NCBI RefSeq assembly: GCF_028747645.1
Contig: NZ_CP118100.1
Location: 496,001-560,000, forward strand
DNA: 64,000 bases
Direction of reading: 5' to 3'
Source: Microbacterium esteraromaticum
GTDB taxonomy: Bacteria > Actinomycetota > Actinomycetes > Actinomycetales > Microbacteriaceae
Positions 27,895-37,214 of the stretch are shown here, piece after piece. Under the pieces are notes generated by a model. It was not told the origin of the DNA. It worked only from the letters and a program-made list of their open reading frames with translations, and did not search any database. The translations under genes were made by a program, and so were the position numbers. The first letter of the stretch is position 1, and every line of letters begins with the position of its first letter.

Positions 27895-29550
27895 CTACTC
27901 GGTGTACGACGAGATCGGCGCGTATGTCTCGATCTCTGCCTGGATGCGCTCGATCGCCTCGGGCGACAGCGCGGCATCGCCGGTCACCTGGCGCCATCCC
28001 GTGACGACGACATCGCCGTAGTTGTGGCCGTGCTGGGCCGGTACGGCCTCGCCGCCCAGCATGTCCACGGTCACCTGCAGGCCGGTCACGACCGGGATCC
28101 ACCGCATCGATGCGCTCACATCCGAGCTGCGCTGAGCGGACTCGAGCCATTCCGGTGAACGGAACAGGAGCTCGGGCGAGAGCCAGGTCACCGGATCGTT
28201 CGCATGCTGCAGGTAGAGCACCCGAGGCTGCTCCCACGGGCCCGTCAGCAGGTCCTCGTCGCCGGCACGCGACATCCAGCGCACCTCACGGCCGGCATCG
28301 AGCACCGGCTGCCAAGCGGGGCTGTCGGCATCGCGCGCGGCCTGCAGTGAACGCCACAGCGATGAGCCATTCGGGCTGCCGACGAACATCGCGGCGTCGG
28401 TGCGCGCGCGCACGTCTTCGAGGTCGGCGAAGACCGCCTGGCTGCCGTGCGCGCCGAGGCTCAGGCCGTACGAGACCAGCAGCGGGCGCTCATCGACCGG
28501 CAGCTGCAGCCACCGCTGCTCGACGGCCTCGAACAGCGCCCGGGCGGCTCCGACGGGGGCATCCGGGTCGAAGACGAACGAGACCCAGCTGGGCGTGTAA
28601 GCGTACTGCATGGCCGCGATCGCGGTGTCGCCGCCGTGCAGGTACTCCAGCGCGTCGACGGTCTGCGGTTCCAGCCAACCCGAACCGGTGGCCGTCGCGA
28701 CCACGAGCACCGACCGCTCGAAGGCGCCCGTGCGTTCGAGCTCGGCGACGACCAGGTCGGCGCGCTCTTCGATGGACGGCGCGGACTCGAGCCCCGCGTA
28801 GACGCGGATGGGCTCGAGAGCGGGCGCTCCGGTGAGCTGGGTGATCTCGGCCGCGGTCGGACCGCCGCCGACGAAGTTCGCGCCGTGCCGGCCGAGCGAC
28901 TCCCACGCGATCGGCGAGGCCTCGCCGGCCGAGTGGAAGTCGGAGGTGGGCTCGGCGACCTCGGCGTCGGGCAGGGCGTTTCGTGCGAGGTAGATGCGAT
29001 CGACGCCCACCACGGCGGCGAAGACGAGACCGCCGACCACAGCGACGACGACGATCGCAGACGCGGCGGTGGCGAGCACGGCTCCGATGCGCCGCCGTAG
29101 GTGACCGAACATGCTCGCGGTCGCCTTGCCCGCTGCGAGCAGCAACACCGCCAGCAGCAGGAACGAGAGCAGGAATCCGGTGACGTTGACCCCGTCGAGT
29201 GGTGGCATCGCGACCAGACCGCGTACGTCGTTCTGCCAGTCGAGGGCCAGGGCCGAGAGACCGAGGATCGCGGCCACCCAGATCGAGGCGTACACGAACC
29301 ACCACACCGGCCGGAACGGCGGCACCGTGCCGCCGCGCCACAGCAACCGGCGCACGAGCGCCCAGACCACGGCCCCGAGCAGGTAGCCCACGGCGAACGA
29401 GATGCCGGCCAGCGCGCCCTGCAGCACGGCGGGCCGCGGCAGCAGCGACGGGGTGATCGACAGCACGGCGAACGCGAGCCCCACGAGGGATCCGGCGGGG
29501 TCGAGCGCCCACCAGCGGCGGGTTCTCGTCTGCGTGGAGCGCGACGTCAT
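27895..29550 (-). CDS. Membrane-anchored alpha/beta-hydrolase (Abhydrolase_9 type)
   Basis: 551 residues from ATG 29550. The N-terminal 190 residues hold about five TM segments (Abhydrolase_9_N-like). The C-terminal half is an alpha/beta-hydrolase-like domain with nucleophile motif GLSLG (in LVSYGLSLGAHGSQ), NGSSLWRSL and ...VLYLQHANDPVTWLSPEL containing a likely acid and His. The family is common in actinomycetes and of unknown substrate. The active domain probably faces outward, but topology was not computed. Confidence 0.85.
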   Translation of the reverse strand: MTSRSTQTRTRRWWALDPAGSLVGLAFAVLSITPSLLPRPAVLQGALAGISFAVGYLLGAVVWALVRRLLWRGGTVPPFRPVWWFVYASIWVAAILGLSALALDWQNDVRGLVAMPPLDGVNVTGFLLSFLLLAVLLLAAGKATASMFGHLRRRIGAVLATAASAIVVVAVVGGLVFAAVVGVDRIYLARNALPDAEVAEPTSDFHSAGEASPIAWESLGRHGANFVGGGPTAAEITQLTGAPALEPIRVYAGLESAPSIEERADLVVAELERTGAFERSVLVVATATGSGWLEPQTVDALEYLHGGDTAIAAMQYAYTPSWVSFVFDPDAPVGAARALFEAVEQRWLQLPVDERPLLVSYGLSLGAHGSQAVFADLEDVRARTDAAMFVGSPNGSSLWRSLQAARDADSPAWQPVLDAGREVRWMSRAGDEDLLTGPWEQPRVLYLQHANDPVTWLSPELLFRSPEWLESAQRSSDVSASMRWIPVVTGLQVTVDMLGGEAVPAQHGHNYGDVVVTGWRQVTGDAALSPEAIERIQAEIETYAPISSYTE

Positions 29551-29581
29551 CGTTGTCCTGCTTCCTTGGTTCTGTTGGCTC

Positions 29582-32128
29582 TTAGTTCTGTTCGCGCGCG
29601 GCGCGCGCTTTCGTGTGCCGGGTGGCGGTCGCGGCCCAGGGATCCTCGGGCCACGGATGCTTCGGATACCGCCCGCGCATCTCGGCGCGCACCTGCGTGT
29701 AGGGGCCCGACCAGAACGACGCCAGGTCAGCGGTGACGGCGAGCGGACGTCCGGCGGGTGACAGCAGATGAAACAGTACCGGCACGCGGCCGTCGATCAG
29801 GCGCGGGGTCTCGGCCCAGCCGAAGCACTCCTGCAGCTTCACCGCCACCACGGGAGGGGCGTCGATGTCGTCGACGGTCGGGTAGTCGATGCGGATGCGC
29901 GACCCGCTGGGCACCGTCAGGCGTTCGGGCACGAGGTCGTCGAAGGCGCTGGCGGCCGGCCACGGCAGCAGACGGCGCACGGCCGGTGCAAGGTCGATCC
30001 GATCGGCGGGAGTGCCGGTGGCGAGAGCATCGAGCTCGGGGCCGAGCCAGTCGTCGAGGCCCGCGACGAGGGCGTCGTCGGTCATGGCGGGCCAGGGCGC
30101 GCCCAGCGTGCGGTGCAGCAGCGCGAGGCGACGGCGCAGGCCGTCGGCCGCCTCCGACCAACGGAACAGCCCCAGTCCCTGTGCTTTCAGCGCCCGCGCG
30201 ATGGCCTCGCGCGCCTCGACCAGAGACGGACGCACCGGCACCGACGAGCGCACGATGGCGCCGACGCGCCGTTCCCGCCGCGCCGTCAGACGCCCCTCGA
30301 CGAACTGCGCCTCGACGCGGTCGGTCAGCAGGTGATCGGCGGCCCGCTCGACCTGCTGCTCGGTGAGCATCGCGGCGGCACGGATGACGGCGCCCGACCC
30401 CGCGGCGGTGCGGCCCGTGGCGCGGGTCACGTCGGCGACCGCGAGCCACTCGGCGTGCGCCAGCGATCCCCGCACCCCGGCCCGCGTGCCCGACGCCAGC
30501 AGGAACGTCGCGCCGTCGGCCGATCGGTCCACCCGTCGGGCGATGCGATCGGGAAAGGCGAGCGCGACGACCAGCCCGATGTCGTCGGTGCGGCCGGTGT
30601 GCTCGGTGTGCGGGGCGTGGCGCAGCATCCGCTCCACTTCCTGCGACCAGCGCCGGGCATCGGGGCCGTCGCGGCGCAGGCCGACGATCGCGGCGGCGAT
30701 GTCGGCATCGGGCATTCGAGTGTCTCCCCCGAGCAGCGCGACCACTTCGGCCGCCAGCCGCGCGCCCGTCAGGGCGCTGCCCTCATGCAGAGCCCTGGCC
30801 AGGCGCGGGTCGGCGGGCACGCGCGCGAGAACGCGTCCGGTCTCGGTGACCCGGCCGTCCTCATCGATCGCGCCGAGGCCGTGCAATACGGTCGTCGCGT
30901 CGCGCAGACTATCGGCCGGCAGCGGATCGATCAGGCGCAGACCGGCCCCGCCGGGCGAGCCCCAGCAGGCGAGCAGCAGGGCAGCATCGGTGAGGTCGGT
31001 CGCGGAGATCTCGGGGGCGTCGCGCAGCGGCGCCGCGGCATAGGTGCGCTCGTCGACGCAGCGGATGACGGTGCCCGCGCCCTGACGGGTCGCACGGCCG
31101 GCGCGCTGCACGGACGCCGCGCGCGACGCGGCCGTCGTCACGAGGCCGGTCATGCCGCGTGCCGCATCGCGCTGCGGGCGCCGGGCCAGTCCGCTGTCGA
31201 TCACGAGCCGCACACCGGGAACCGTGAGCGAGGATTCGGCCAGCGATGTCGTCACGATGAGTCGCCGGGGTTCGTGCGCCGCGCGTCCGCGGATCACGGC
31301 GTCCTGCTCGGCGGCACGGATCTGCCCGTGCAACTCGCGCACGTCGATGTGGGGAGCATCGTGCCGCAGGCGGCGCGCAACCTCGCCGACCTCCCACGCG
31401 CCGGGCAGAAAGACGAGGGCATCCGCGGCAGGATCGTCCAGCTCTCGCACCGCGGATGCCGCCGTGCCGGCGACATGATCGAGGAACGCCCGGGTGGCAC
31501 CGCGCTCATCGATCCGCGGTGACGGACTCGGCGCCCAGCGCTCGGTCAACGGGTGGGCCGGCACCGTGTGCTCCACCACGGGCGCCGGTGCCTGATCGGT
31601 ACCCAGCACGGTGGCGAGCCGATCGGCATCGAGCGTCGCCGACATGGCGATCACGACGAGGTCGTCGCGCAGCTCGCGCACCTCACCCAACAGGCCGACG
31701 AGCAGATCAGTCTCCAGGGCCCGCTCGTGCACCTCGTCGAGCACGACCGCATCGACGCCTTCGAGGCCTGGGTCATCCAGCATCCGCCGCAGCAGCACTC
31801 CGGCGGTGACGAACTCGATGCGCGTGGACGGGCCGACCGCGCGCTCGCCGCGGACGGTGAACCCCACGCGCTCGCCGAGGGGTGACCCGTCGAGGCGGGC
31901 GAGGCGCCGCGCGGCAGCGCGGGCGGCCACGCGGCGCGGCTGCGTGACGATGATGCGGCCGGGGGAGCGGGATGCCAGCAGCGGGGGCACCAGCGTCGTC
32001 TTGCCCGTGCCGGGCGGGGCGGTGATGACGACCGCCGTGGTGCGCGCCAGCGCGGCCTCGACGTCAGCGAGTGCGGCGGCGAAGGAGAGGCCGTCGCCGA
32101 TGCGGGCCAGGTCGAATGTCGCGTTCAC
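29582..32128 (-). CDS. hrpB: ATP-dependent RNA helicase HrpB
   Basis: 848 residues from GTG 32128 (GTG 32131 also possible). DEAH-type helicase motifs appear in order: APPGTGKTT, TQPRRVAARAAA, LDEVHERALETD, MSATLD, and the QRAGRATRQGAG motif VI, which normally reads QRAGRAGR. The C-terminal third is the HrpB-specific region (ECFGWAETPRLIDGRVPVLFHLLSPAGRPLAVTADL). It acts in RNA metabolism. GTG 32128 overlaps the aztA stop as GTGA, so it is translationally coupled to a zinc-transport ATPase gene, an unusual arrangement. Confidence 0.93.
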   Translation of the reverse strand: MNATFDLARIGDGLSFAAALADVEAALARTTAVVITAPPGTGKTTLVPPLLASRSPGRIIVTQPRRVAARAAARRLARLDGSPLGERVGFTVRGERAVGPSTRIEFVTAGVLLRRMLDDPGLEGVDAVVLDEVHERALETDLLVGLLGEVRELRDDLVVIAMSATLDADRLATVLGTDQAPAPVVEHTVPAHPLTERWAPSPSPRIDERGATRAFLDHVAGTAASAVRELDDPAADALVFLPGAWEVGEVARRLRHDAPHIDVRELHGQIRAAEQDAVIRGRAAHEPRRLIVTTSLAESSLTVPGVRLVIDSGLARRPQRDAARGMTGLVTTAASRAASVQRAGRATRQGAGTVIRCVDERTYAAAPLRDAPEISATDLTDAALLLACWGSPGGAGLRLIDPLPADSLRDATTVLHGLGAIDEDGRVTETGRVLARVPADPRLARALHEGSALTGARLAAEVVALLGGDTRMPDADIAAAIVGLRRDGPDARRWSQEVERMLRHAPHTEHTGRTDDIGLVVALAFPDRIARRVDRSADGATFLLASGTRAGVRGSLAHAEWLAVADVTRATGRTAAGSGAVIRAAAMLTEQQVERAADHLLTDRVEAQFVEGRLTARRERRVGAIVRSSVPVRPSLVEAREAIARALKAQGLGLFRWSEAADGLRRRLALLHRTLGAPWPAMTDDALVAGLDDWLGPELDALATGTPADRIDLAPAVRRLLPWPAASAFDDLVPERLTVPSGSRIRIDYPTVDDIDAPPVVAVKLQECFGWAETPRLIDGRVPVLFHLLSPAGRPLAVTADLASFWSGPYTQVRAEMRGRYPKHPWPEDPWAATATRHTKARAAREQN

Positions 32129-32778
32129 CACCCATCAAGTGTGGCCTGTTCGGGCACGAGTGTGCCGCGGTCGAGCAGGATCACCCGATCGGCGGAGGCG
32201 ATGGCCGCGTCGTGGTGGGTCACGCAGGCGACGGCTGCGCCGCGGGCGGCCTCTTCGGCGAGGATCTGCTGCGTGCGGTCGATGCTCTCGCGGTCGAGGC
32301 CCGCGGCGGGCTCATCGAGCAGCAGGATGTCGGGGCGGCGCACGATGCCCTGGGCGAGGAACACGCGTTGGCGCTGTCCGCCCGAGAGGGCGGTGAGCGG
32401 GCGCGAGGCATGGTCGGCCATGCCGACGCGACCGAGGGCGTCGGTAACCGCCGCGCGCCGGGAGGACGCGCTCATGCGTGTGCCGCGCTTCCAGGTGCCG
32501 ATGGCCACGGTATCGGCGGCGGTGAGCGGGAGCGACGGGGGTGCTGTGGGGCGCTGCACGGCGAGGGCGAGATCGCCGTGGCGGATCACCCGTCCGCTGC
32601 TCGGCGTGCGCGTGCCGGCGAGGATCTCGAGCAGCGTCGATTTGCCGGCCCCGTTGGCTCCGGCGATCGCCACCACCTCACCGCGGAAGAGCTGCACCGA
32701 GACGTCGTGCAGCACGTCTTGGCGGTCGTAGGCGAAGCAGATCGAGTGCGCGGTGAGGGCGGTGTCGGTCGGGGCCAT
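32125..32778 (-). CDS. aztA: Zinc ABC transporter ATP-binding protein AztA-like
   Basis: 217 residues from ATG 32778 (GTG 32787 possible). ABC motifs are GANGAGKSTLLEILAG, LTALSGGQRQRVFLAQG, ILLLDEPAAGLD and VTHHD. It is short, as in AztA/ZnuC-like ATPases. It is divergent from the permease, chaperone and binding-protein genes of the same locus, and a Zur-like box lies between them. The assignment to zinc rests on this context. Confidence 0.85.
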   Translation of the reverse strand: MAPTDTALTAHSICFAYDRQDVLHDVSVQLFRGEVVAIAGANGAGKSTLLEILAGTRTPSSGRVIRHGDLALAVQRPTAPPSLPLTAADTVAIGTWKRGTRMSASSRRAAVTDALGRVGMADHASRPLTALSGGQRQRVFLAQGIVRRPDILLLDEPAAGLDRESIDRTQQILAEEAARGAAVACVTHHDAAIASADRVILLDRGTLVPEQATLDGW

Positions 32779-32796
32779 GACGCTCACTGTAGCAAT

Positions 32797-32811
32797 TGAT
32801 AATCATTCTCA
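32797..32811. promoter_or_regulatory. Zur/Fur-like box in the azt divergent promoter
   Basis: TGATAATCATTCTCA is close to the FUR-family 15-mer TGAnAATnATTnTCA; 14 bases separate it from the GTG and AAT-rich region of aztB. It lies between aztA (minus) and aztB (plus), where zinc-loaded Zur would repress both directions. Confidence 0.7.
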
Positions 32812-32832
32812 TTCTCATGTACGGTGTGACGC

Positions 32833-33723
32833 GTGCTCATCCTCACCGACCCGCTCAGCTCTGCCTTTCTGGTGCGCGCCCTCATCGGCGGCGCCCTTGT
32901 GGCCGTGATCTGCGGCGTGGTCGGCACCTGGGTGGTCATTCGGGGCATGGCGTTTCTCGGCGAGGCGATCGGCCACGGCATGCTGCCCGGAGTGGCACTG
33001 GCGACCGTGCTCGGTCTGCCCGTCCTGCTGGGTGCAGCGGTCAGCGCCGTCGCGATGAGCGCCGCCATCGGTCTGCTGCAGCGCCGCGGGCGCCTGTCGT
33101 ACGACACCAGCATCGGACTGCTGTTCGTGGCCATGCTGTCGCTCGGCGTCATCATCGTGTCGCACTCGCGCAGCTTCGCCACCGACGCCACCGCGTTGCT
33201 GTTCGGCGACATCCTGGCAATCGGCACCGCCGACATCACCGGACTCGCGATCGCCCTGGTCATCACCGTCACGGTCGCTGTCGTGCTGCACCGTTCCTTC
33301 GTCGCGACGGCCTTCGATCCGCGCATCGCCGCCAGCCTGGGGCTGCGGCCGCAGTTCGCCCACGTCGCCCTGGTCGGACTGATCACGCTCGCCGTCGTCG
33401 CCTCGTACCAGGCCGTCGGCACGCTGCTCGTCGTCGCGCTGCTGCTCGCACCTGCGGTCGCCGCGCGCGCGTGGACGACCCGCATCCCTGCCACCATGGC
33501 GCTCGCCGCCGTTGCGGGCACCGGCGCCGTGGTGCTCGGGCTACTCGCGTCCTGGTACTTCGGCACATCCGCCGGTGCCTCGATCGCGGGAGCGGCGATC
33601 GTGCTCGCGACACTGTCATCGGGCATCCGATCGCTCGTGAGCCGTCCTACCCGTCACGCCCTCCCGAACCGTCACACCGTTCCGACTTCTCACGCCCTCC
33701 CGACTCCGCAAAGGACCGCATGA
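32833..33723 (+). CDS. aztB: Zinc ABC transporter permease AztB-like
   Basis: 296 residues from GTG 32833. It is an ABC-3 type permease with about 8-9 TM segments and the family stretches GTWVVIRGMAFLGEAIGHGMLPG and SYQAVGTLLVVALLLAP. The stop overlaps the next gene by ATGA. The C-terminal tail after the last TM is Pro/His/Thr-rich (PTRHALPNRHTVPTSHALPT), and such His-containing tails may touch metal. Confidence 0.9.
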   Translation: MLILTDPLSSAFLVRALIGGALVAVICGVVGTWVVIRGMAFLGEAIGHGMLPGVALATVLGLPVLLGAAVSAVAMSAAIGLLQRRGRLSYDTSIGLLFVAMLSLGVIIVSHSRSFATDATALLFGDILAIGTADITGLAIALVITVTVAVVLHRSFVATAFDPRIAASLGLRPQFAHVALVGLITLAVVASYQAVGTLLVVALLLAPAVAARAWTTRIPATMALAAVAGTGAVVLGLLASWYFGTSAGASIAGAAIVLATLSSGIRSLVSRPTRHALPNRHTVPTSHALPTPQRTA

Positions 33724-34937
33724 AGATCCGCAGACCCGTCGCCGCTCTGCCGGCGCTGCTCGCCGTCACGATCGTGACCGCGTGCGCGTCGCTGACGACC
33801 GGCGCCGCCTCCGACACGACCGCTCCGGATGCCGGGAACTCGGCCGGACACGGCGAGATCGCCGGCGCCGCCGAGGTCGCCGAGGCGCCGCTGGCGCTGT
33901 TGTCGGTCGACCGGGACGGCGGTGTGGGGATGCTAGATCTCGCCTCTGACGAGAGCGCCGATCTGGGGCGCATCCCGCTGGCGGGCGGCGCGGCGCCGAC
34001 CGCACTGGCCAGCGACGGGCGCTACGGCTTCGTCAGCACCGGCGATGGACTGCAGATCATCGACAGCGGGCGCTGGAGCTGGCATCACGGAGATCACTTC
34101 CACTTCTACCTGGCTGAACCGCGCATCATCGGTGACGTGCCGGGAGAGGGGCCGGCGACCGTCAGTACGGGGCCGCTGTCGACCGCGGGCACGACGGGGG
34201 TGTTCTTCGCCGGATCCGGAGAGGCCGTGCTGCTCGACAACGAGGCGCTGGCCGACGGCGAGATCGTCGAACTCTTCCGCATCGACACCGGTGCGAACGA
34301 CGGGGTGGTCGCGCCCCTCGGGTCGGGCGCCGCGGTCGCGGTCGACGACCGTATCGACGTCATCGACGCATCCGGCGCGGCGGTCGGCTCGTCGGGGCCG
34401 TGCGTCGCCGCGTCGGGCGCGGTCACCACGACCGTCGGCCTGGTCATCGGCTGCGCCGACGGTGCTGTGCTGGCCACCGTCGACGACGCGCAGGCATCGT
34501 TCGAGCGCATTCCGTACCCGGGCGACGTGACCGCCGAGCGGGCGACGACTCTCGACGGACGCAAGGGGCGCACCGCCGTCGCGGGCGCGGCCGGAGGCGA
34601 CGGCTTCTGGCTGCTCGATGCGCGCGAACGCTCCTGGGAGTTCGTTGCCACCGACGCCGCGCTCGTGCACGTCAGTGCCGTCGACGACGAGGCCGAACAC
34701 GTCGTCGGCGTCGATCGGGACGGGCGGGTGCACGTGCACAGCGCGGATGGCGTCGTCGTGACCGATCCGGTGGTGACCGGCGCGGTCGGCTCGTTGACGG
34801 TCGACGCGCGGCGGGCATACCTCAACGATCCCGAAGAGGGTGGCGTGATCGAGATCGACTTCGCCGACGCGGTGCGCGTTGCGCGCGTGCTGTCGACGCC
34901 GACTCACCCCTGGCTGATGGCGGAGGTGGGGCGATGA
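33720..34937 (+). CDS. AztD-like extracytoplasmic protein, divergent copy 1
   Basis: 405 residues from ATG 33720, overlapping aztB and, by ATGA, aztC. The signal ends at a lipobox-like VTACAS. The rest is a beta-propeller-like series of strands (LALLSVDRDGGVGMLDLA..., YGFVSTGDGLQIID...) matching the second AztD at 35913. It contains WHHGDHFHFYL but lacks the HPHDDHWHDE stretch and the C-x3-H-G-E-G motif of copy 2; at that place it has CVAASGAV while keeping the cysteine pair. It is probably a zinc-transfer protein with altered metal sites. Confidence 0.78.
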   Translation: MKIRRPVAALPALLAVTIVTACASLTTGAASDTTAPDAGNSAGHGEIAGAAEVAEAPLALLSVDRDGGVGMLDLASDESADLGRIPLAGGAAPTALASDGRYGFVSTGDGLQIIDSGRWSWHHGDHFHFYLAEPRIIGDVPGEGPATVSTGPLSTAGTTGVFFAGSGEAVLLDNEALADGEIVELFRIDTGANDGVVAPLGSGAAVAVDDRIDVIDASGAAVGSSGPCVAASGAVTTTVGLVIGCADGAVLATVDDAQASFERIPYPGDVTAERATTLDGRKGRTAVAGAAGGDGFWLLDARERSWEFVATDAALVHVSAVDDEAEHVVGVDRDGRVHVHSADGVVVTDPVVTGAVGSLTVDARRAYLNDPEEGGVIEIDFADAVRVARVLSTPTHPWLMAEVGR

Positions 34938-35863
34938 AGCGGATGCGACGGCCCGCGCTGGTCGCCACGGTTGCTCTGGTTGCTCTTGTCGGCGGTGGTC
35001 TGGTCGGATGCGCTCCCGCCACGGCCGGGTCTGACCGCCCGCAGGTCATCGTCACCACGAACATCCTCGGCGATGTCGTCGAGAACCTCGTCGGCGACGA
35101 AGCCCAGGTGACGACGCTGATGAGGCCGAACGCCGACCCGCACTCCTTCGAGATCTCGGTGCAGCAGGGCGCGCAGCTCGACGCCGCCGACCTGGTGATC
35201 TCCAACGGGCTCGGCCTCGAAGAAGGCCTGCAGCAACACCTCGACCGCGTCGCCGAGAGCGGCGTGACCCAGGTCGTCGCGGGGGAGCACATCTCGGTGC
35301 TCGACTACACCGACACGGATGCCGGAGGCGCGCCCGACCCGCACTTCTGGACAGACCCCGCGCGCATGCTCGACGTCGTCGACGCCATCGAGACGGCGCT
35401 GATCGGCATCGATGGTGTCGATGCGTCGCAGATCACCGCCAACGGCGAAGCCTACCGCGACGAGTTGGAGGCTCTCGACGCCGAGATGACCGAAGCGTTC
35501 ACGGCGATCCCCGTCGAGCGACGCGCGCTGGTCACCAACCATCACGTCTTCGGATACCTCGCCGAGCGCTTCGACTTCCGCGTCGTCGGTGCGGTGATCC
35601 CCGGCGGCAGCACGCTCGCCGCGCCCAGCGCCGCAGACCTGCGCGAACTGGCATCCGCCATCGACGAAGCGGGCGTGCCCACGATCTTCGCCGAGTCCTC
35701 GCAACCCGACCGCCTCGTTCAGGTGCTCGCGGCTGAGGCGGGCGTCGAGGTGTCGGTCGTCGAACTGTTCACCGAATCGCTGACCGAGCCCGACGGCGAG
35801 GCCGGCACCTACCTGACCATGATGCGCGCCAACACCACGCGCATCGCCCACGGGCTGGGCTGA
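34934..35863 (+). CDS. aztC: Zinc-binding lipoprotein AztC-like (cluster A-I solute-binding protein)
   Basis: 309 residues from ATG 34934. The lipobox is L-V-G-C. Zinc ligands typical of the cluster A-I family are visible in NADPHSFEIS, DPHFWTDP and ALVTNHHVFGYLAERF, with the acid in FAESSQPDRLV. No long His-rich loop occurs between the first two ligands, as expected when an AztD chaperone supplies zinc. It should deliver zinc to AztB. Confidence 0.9.
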   Translation: MKRMRRPALVATVALVALVGGGLVGCAPATAGSDRPQVIVTTNILGDVVENLVGDEAQVTTLMRPNADPHSFEISVQQGAQLDAADLVISNGLGLEEGLQQHLDRVAESGVTQVVAGEHISVLDYTDTDAGGAPDPHFWTDPARMLDVVDAIETALIGIDGVDASQITANGEAYRDELEALDAEMTEAFTAIPVERRALVTNHHVFGYLAERFDFRVVGAVIPGGSTLAAPSAADLRELASAIDEAGVPTIFAESSQPDRLVQVLAAEAGVEVSVVELFTESLTEPDGEAGTYLTMMRANTTRIAHGLG

Positions 35864-35912
35864 CGCCCACCCTTGTCCCGCCCCGTCCCGGGGCACGCAC
35901 CGAGAGGAACAC

Positions 35913-37118
35913 ATGAAGAAGTACACCAGAACGGGAGCGGCCGTCGCGGCGCTCGCCGGCGTCTCGCTGCTCGTCGCCGCCTGCGCGAGCCCCGCGGATG
36001 CCGGTGACGCGGCGGCACCGGCATCCGACTCCGCCGGACACGAGCACTCCGACGGTCGGGTGGCGGTGGCGTTCGAGGGCGGCGTCGCCGTGCTCGACGC
36101 CGAGACGCTCGAGGTGATCGAGGAGTTCGAGACCGAGGAGTTCATCCGGCTGAACCCGTTCGGCGACGGCCGCACCGTCGCCGTCACCACATCGGAGGGG
36201 TTCCAGCTGCTCGACACGGCGACCCCCCAGCTGACCGACTTCGTCTTCCCGGCGACCGCGCCTGGGCACGTGGTGCCGCACGAGGGGCGCACGGCGCTGT
36301 ACGACGACGGCACCGGCACGACGACGATCCTCGACACCGATGCGTTCGCGGACGGCTACGACGTGCAGCCCGAAACCTCGACGTACGTCGCCGATGACGC
36401 GCACCACGGCGTCTCGATCGTGCTCGAAGACGGCCTGCTGCTGACCACGGTCGGCGATGAGACGTCACGCAGCGGAGCGGTTGCGCTGCACCCGCACGAT
36501 GACCACTGGCACGACGAGGCGACGAGCGACCAGTGCCCGGGCATCCACGGTGAGGGTACGGCACAGGACGAAGCCGTCGTGTTCGGGTGCGAGAACGGCG
36601 CGCTGTTGTTCGTCGACGAGGAGTTCGTGAAGCTCGACTCTCCTGATGAGTTCGGACGCGTGGGAAACATGTTCGTCTCGGAGACCAGCCCGATCGCCGT
36701 CGGAGACTACAAGAATGATCCGGATGCCGAGGGCTACCTGCTCGATGCGGTGACGCTGATCGACACCGCCGCGCGCACGCTTGACGTTGTCGAGCTGCCC
36801 GACGAGGTGCGGTACACGTTCCGCGATATCGCGCGCGGTCCGGGTGACCTTGCCTACATCCTTTCTGCCGATGGGCAGATCCACGTGCTCGACCCGGAGT
36901 CGGGTGAGCTGACCGCCGCGTACCCCGTGGTCGCGCCGTGGGAGAGCCCCGCGCAGTGGCAGGAGGCCCACCCGGCGATCAAGGTGCACGGTGACATCGC
37001 GTACGTCACCGAGCCGGCCGCTGATGCGGTGCACGCAGTCGACCTCACCTCTGGTGACGTGATCGCTACGGTCACGTTGGGGCACACCCCCAACGAGATC
37101 GCGCTCGCCATCGGCTGA
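35913..37118 (+). CDS. aztD: Zinc metallochaperone AztD-like, copy 2
   Basis: 401 residues from ATG 35913, 49 bases after aztC. The signal ends at lipobox VAAC. An AGHEHSDGRVAVAFEGGVAVLD start and repeated propeller-type strands follow. The metal-rich centre holds DDAHHGVSI, ALHPHDDHWHDEA and C-P-G-I-H-G-E-G. AztD proteins pass zinc to AztC outside the membrane. This copy keeps the ligand-rich motifs and is the better candidate for the functional chaperone. Confidence 0.87.
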   Translation: MKKYTRTGAAVAALAGVSLLVAACASPADAGDAAAPASDSAGHEHSDGRVAVAFEGGVAVLDAETLEVIEEFETEEFIRLNPFGDGRTVAVTTSEGFQLLDTATPQLTDFVFPATAPGHVVPHEGRTALYDDGTGTTTILDTDAFADGYDVQPETSTYVADDAHHGVSIVLEDGLLLTTVGDETSRSGAVALHPHDDHWHDEATSDQCPGIHGEGTAQDEAVVFGCENGALLFVDEEFVKLDSPDEFGRVGNMFVSETSPIAVGDYKNDPDAEGYLLDAVTLIDTAARTLDVVELPDEVRYTFRDIARGPGDLAYILSADGQIHVLDPESGELTAAYPVVAPWESPAQWQEAHPAIKVHGDIAYVTEPAADAVHAVDLTSGDVIATVTLGHTPNEIALAIG

Positions 37119-37162
37119 GGGGCTTCGCGCGGCTGAGCGGCTTCACTCGGCTGACGAAGCAG

Positions 37163-37198
37163 GAACCGGCGGAGGGGGCTGTGCCCCTCCGCCGGTTC
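37163..37198. terminator. Bidirectional terminator between aztD and flotillin gene
   Basis: GAACCGGCGGAGGGG (37163-37177) and its exact complement (37184-37198) form a 15-bp stem with a 6-base loop, between two convergent genes. Confidence 0.85.
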
Positions 37199-37214
37199 TG
37201 TGTGTGTGGACGCG

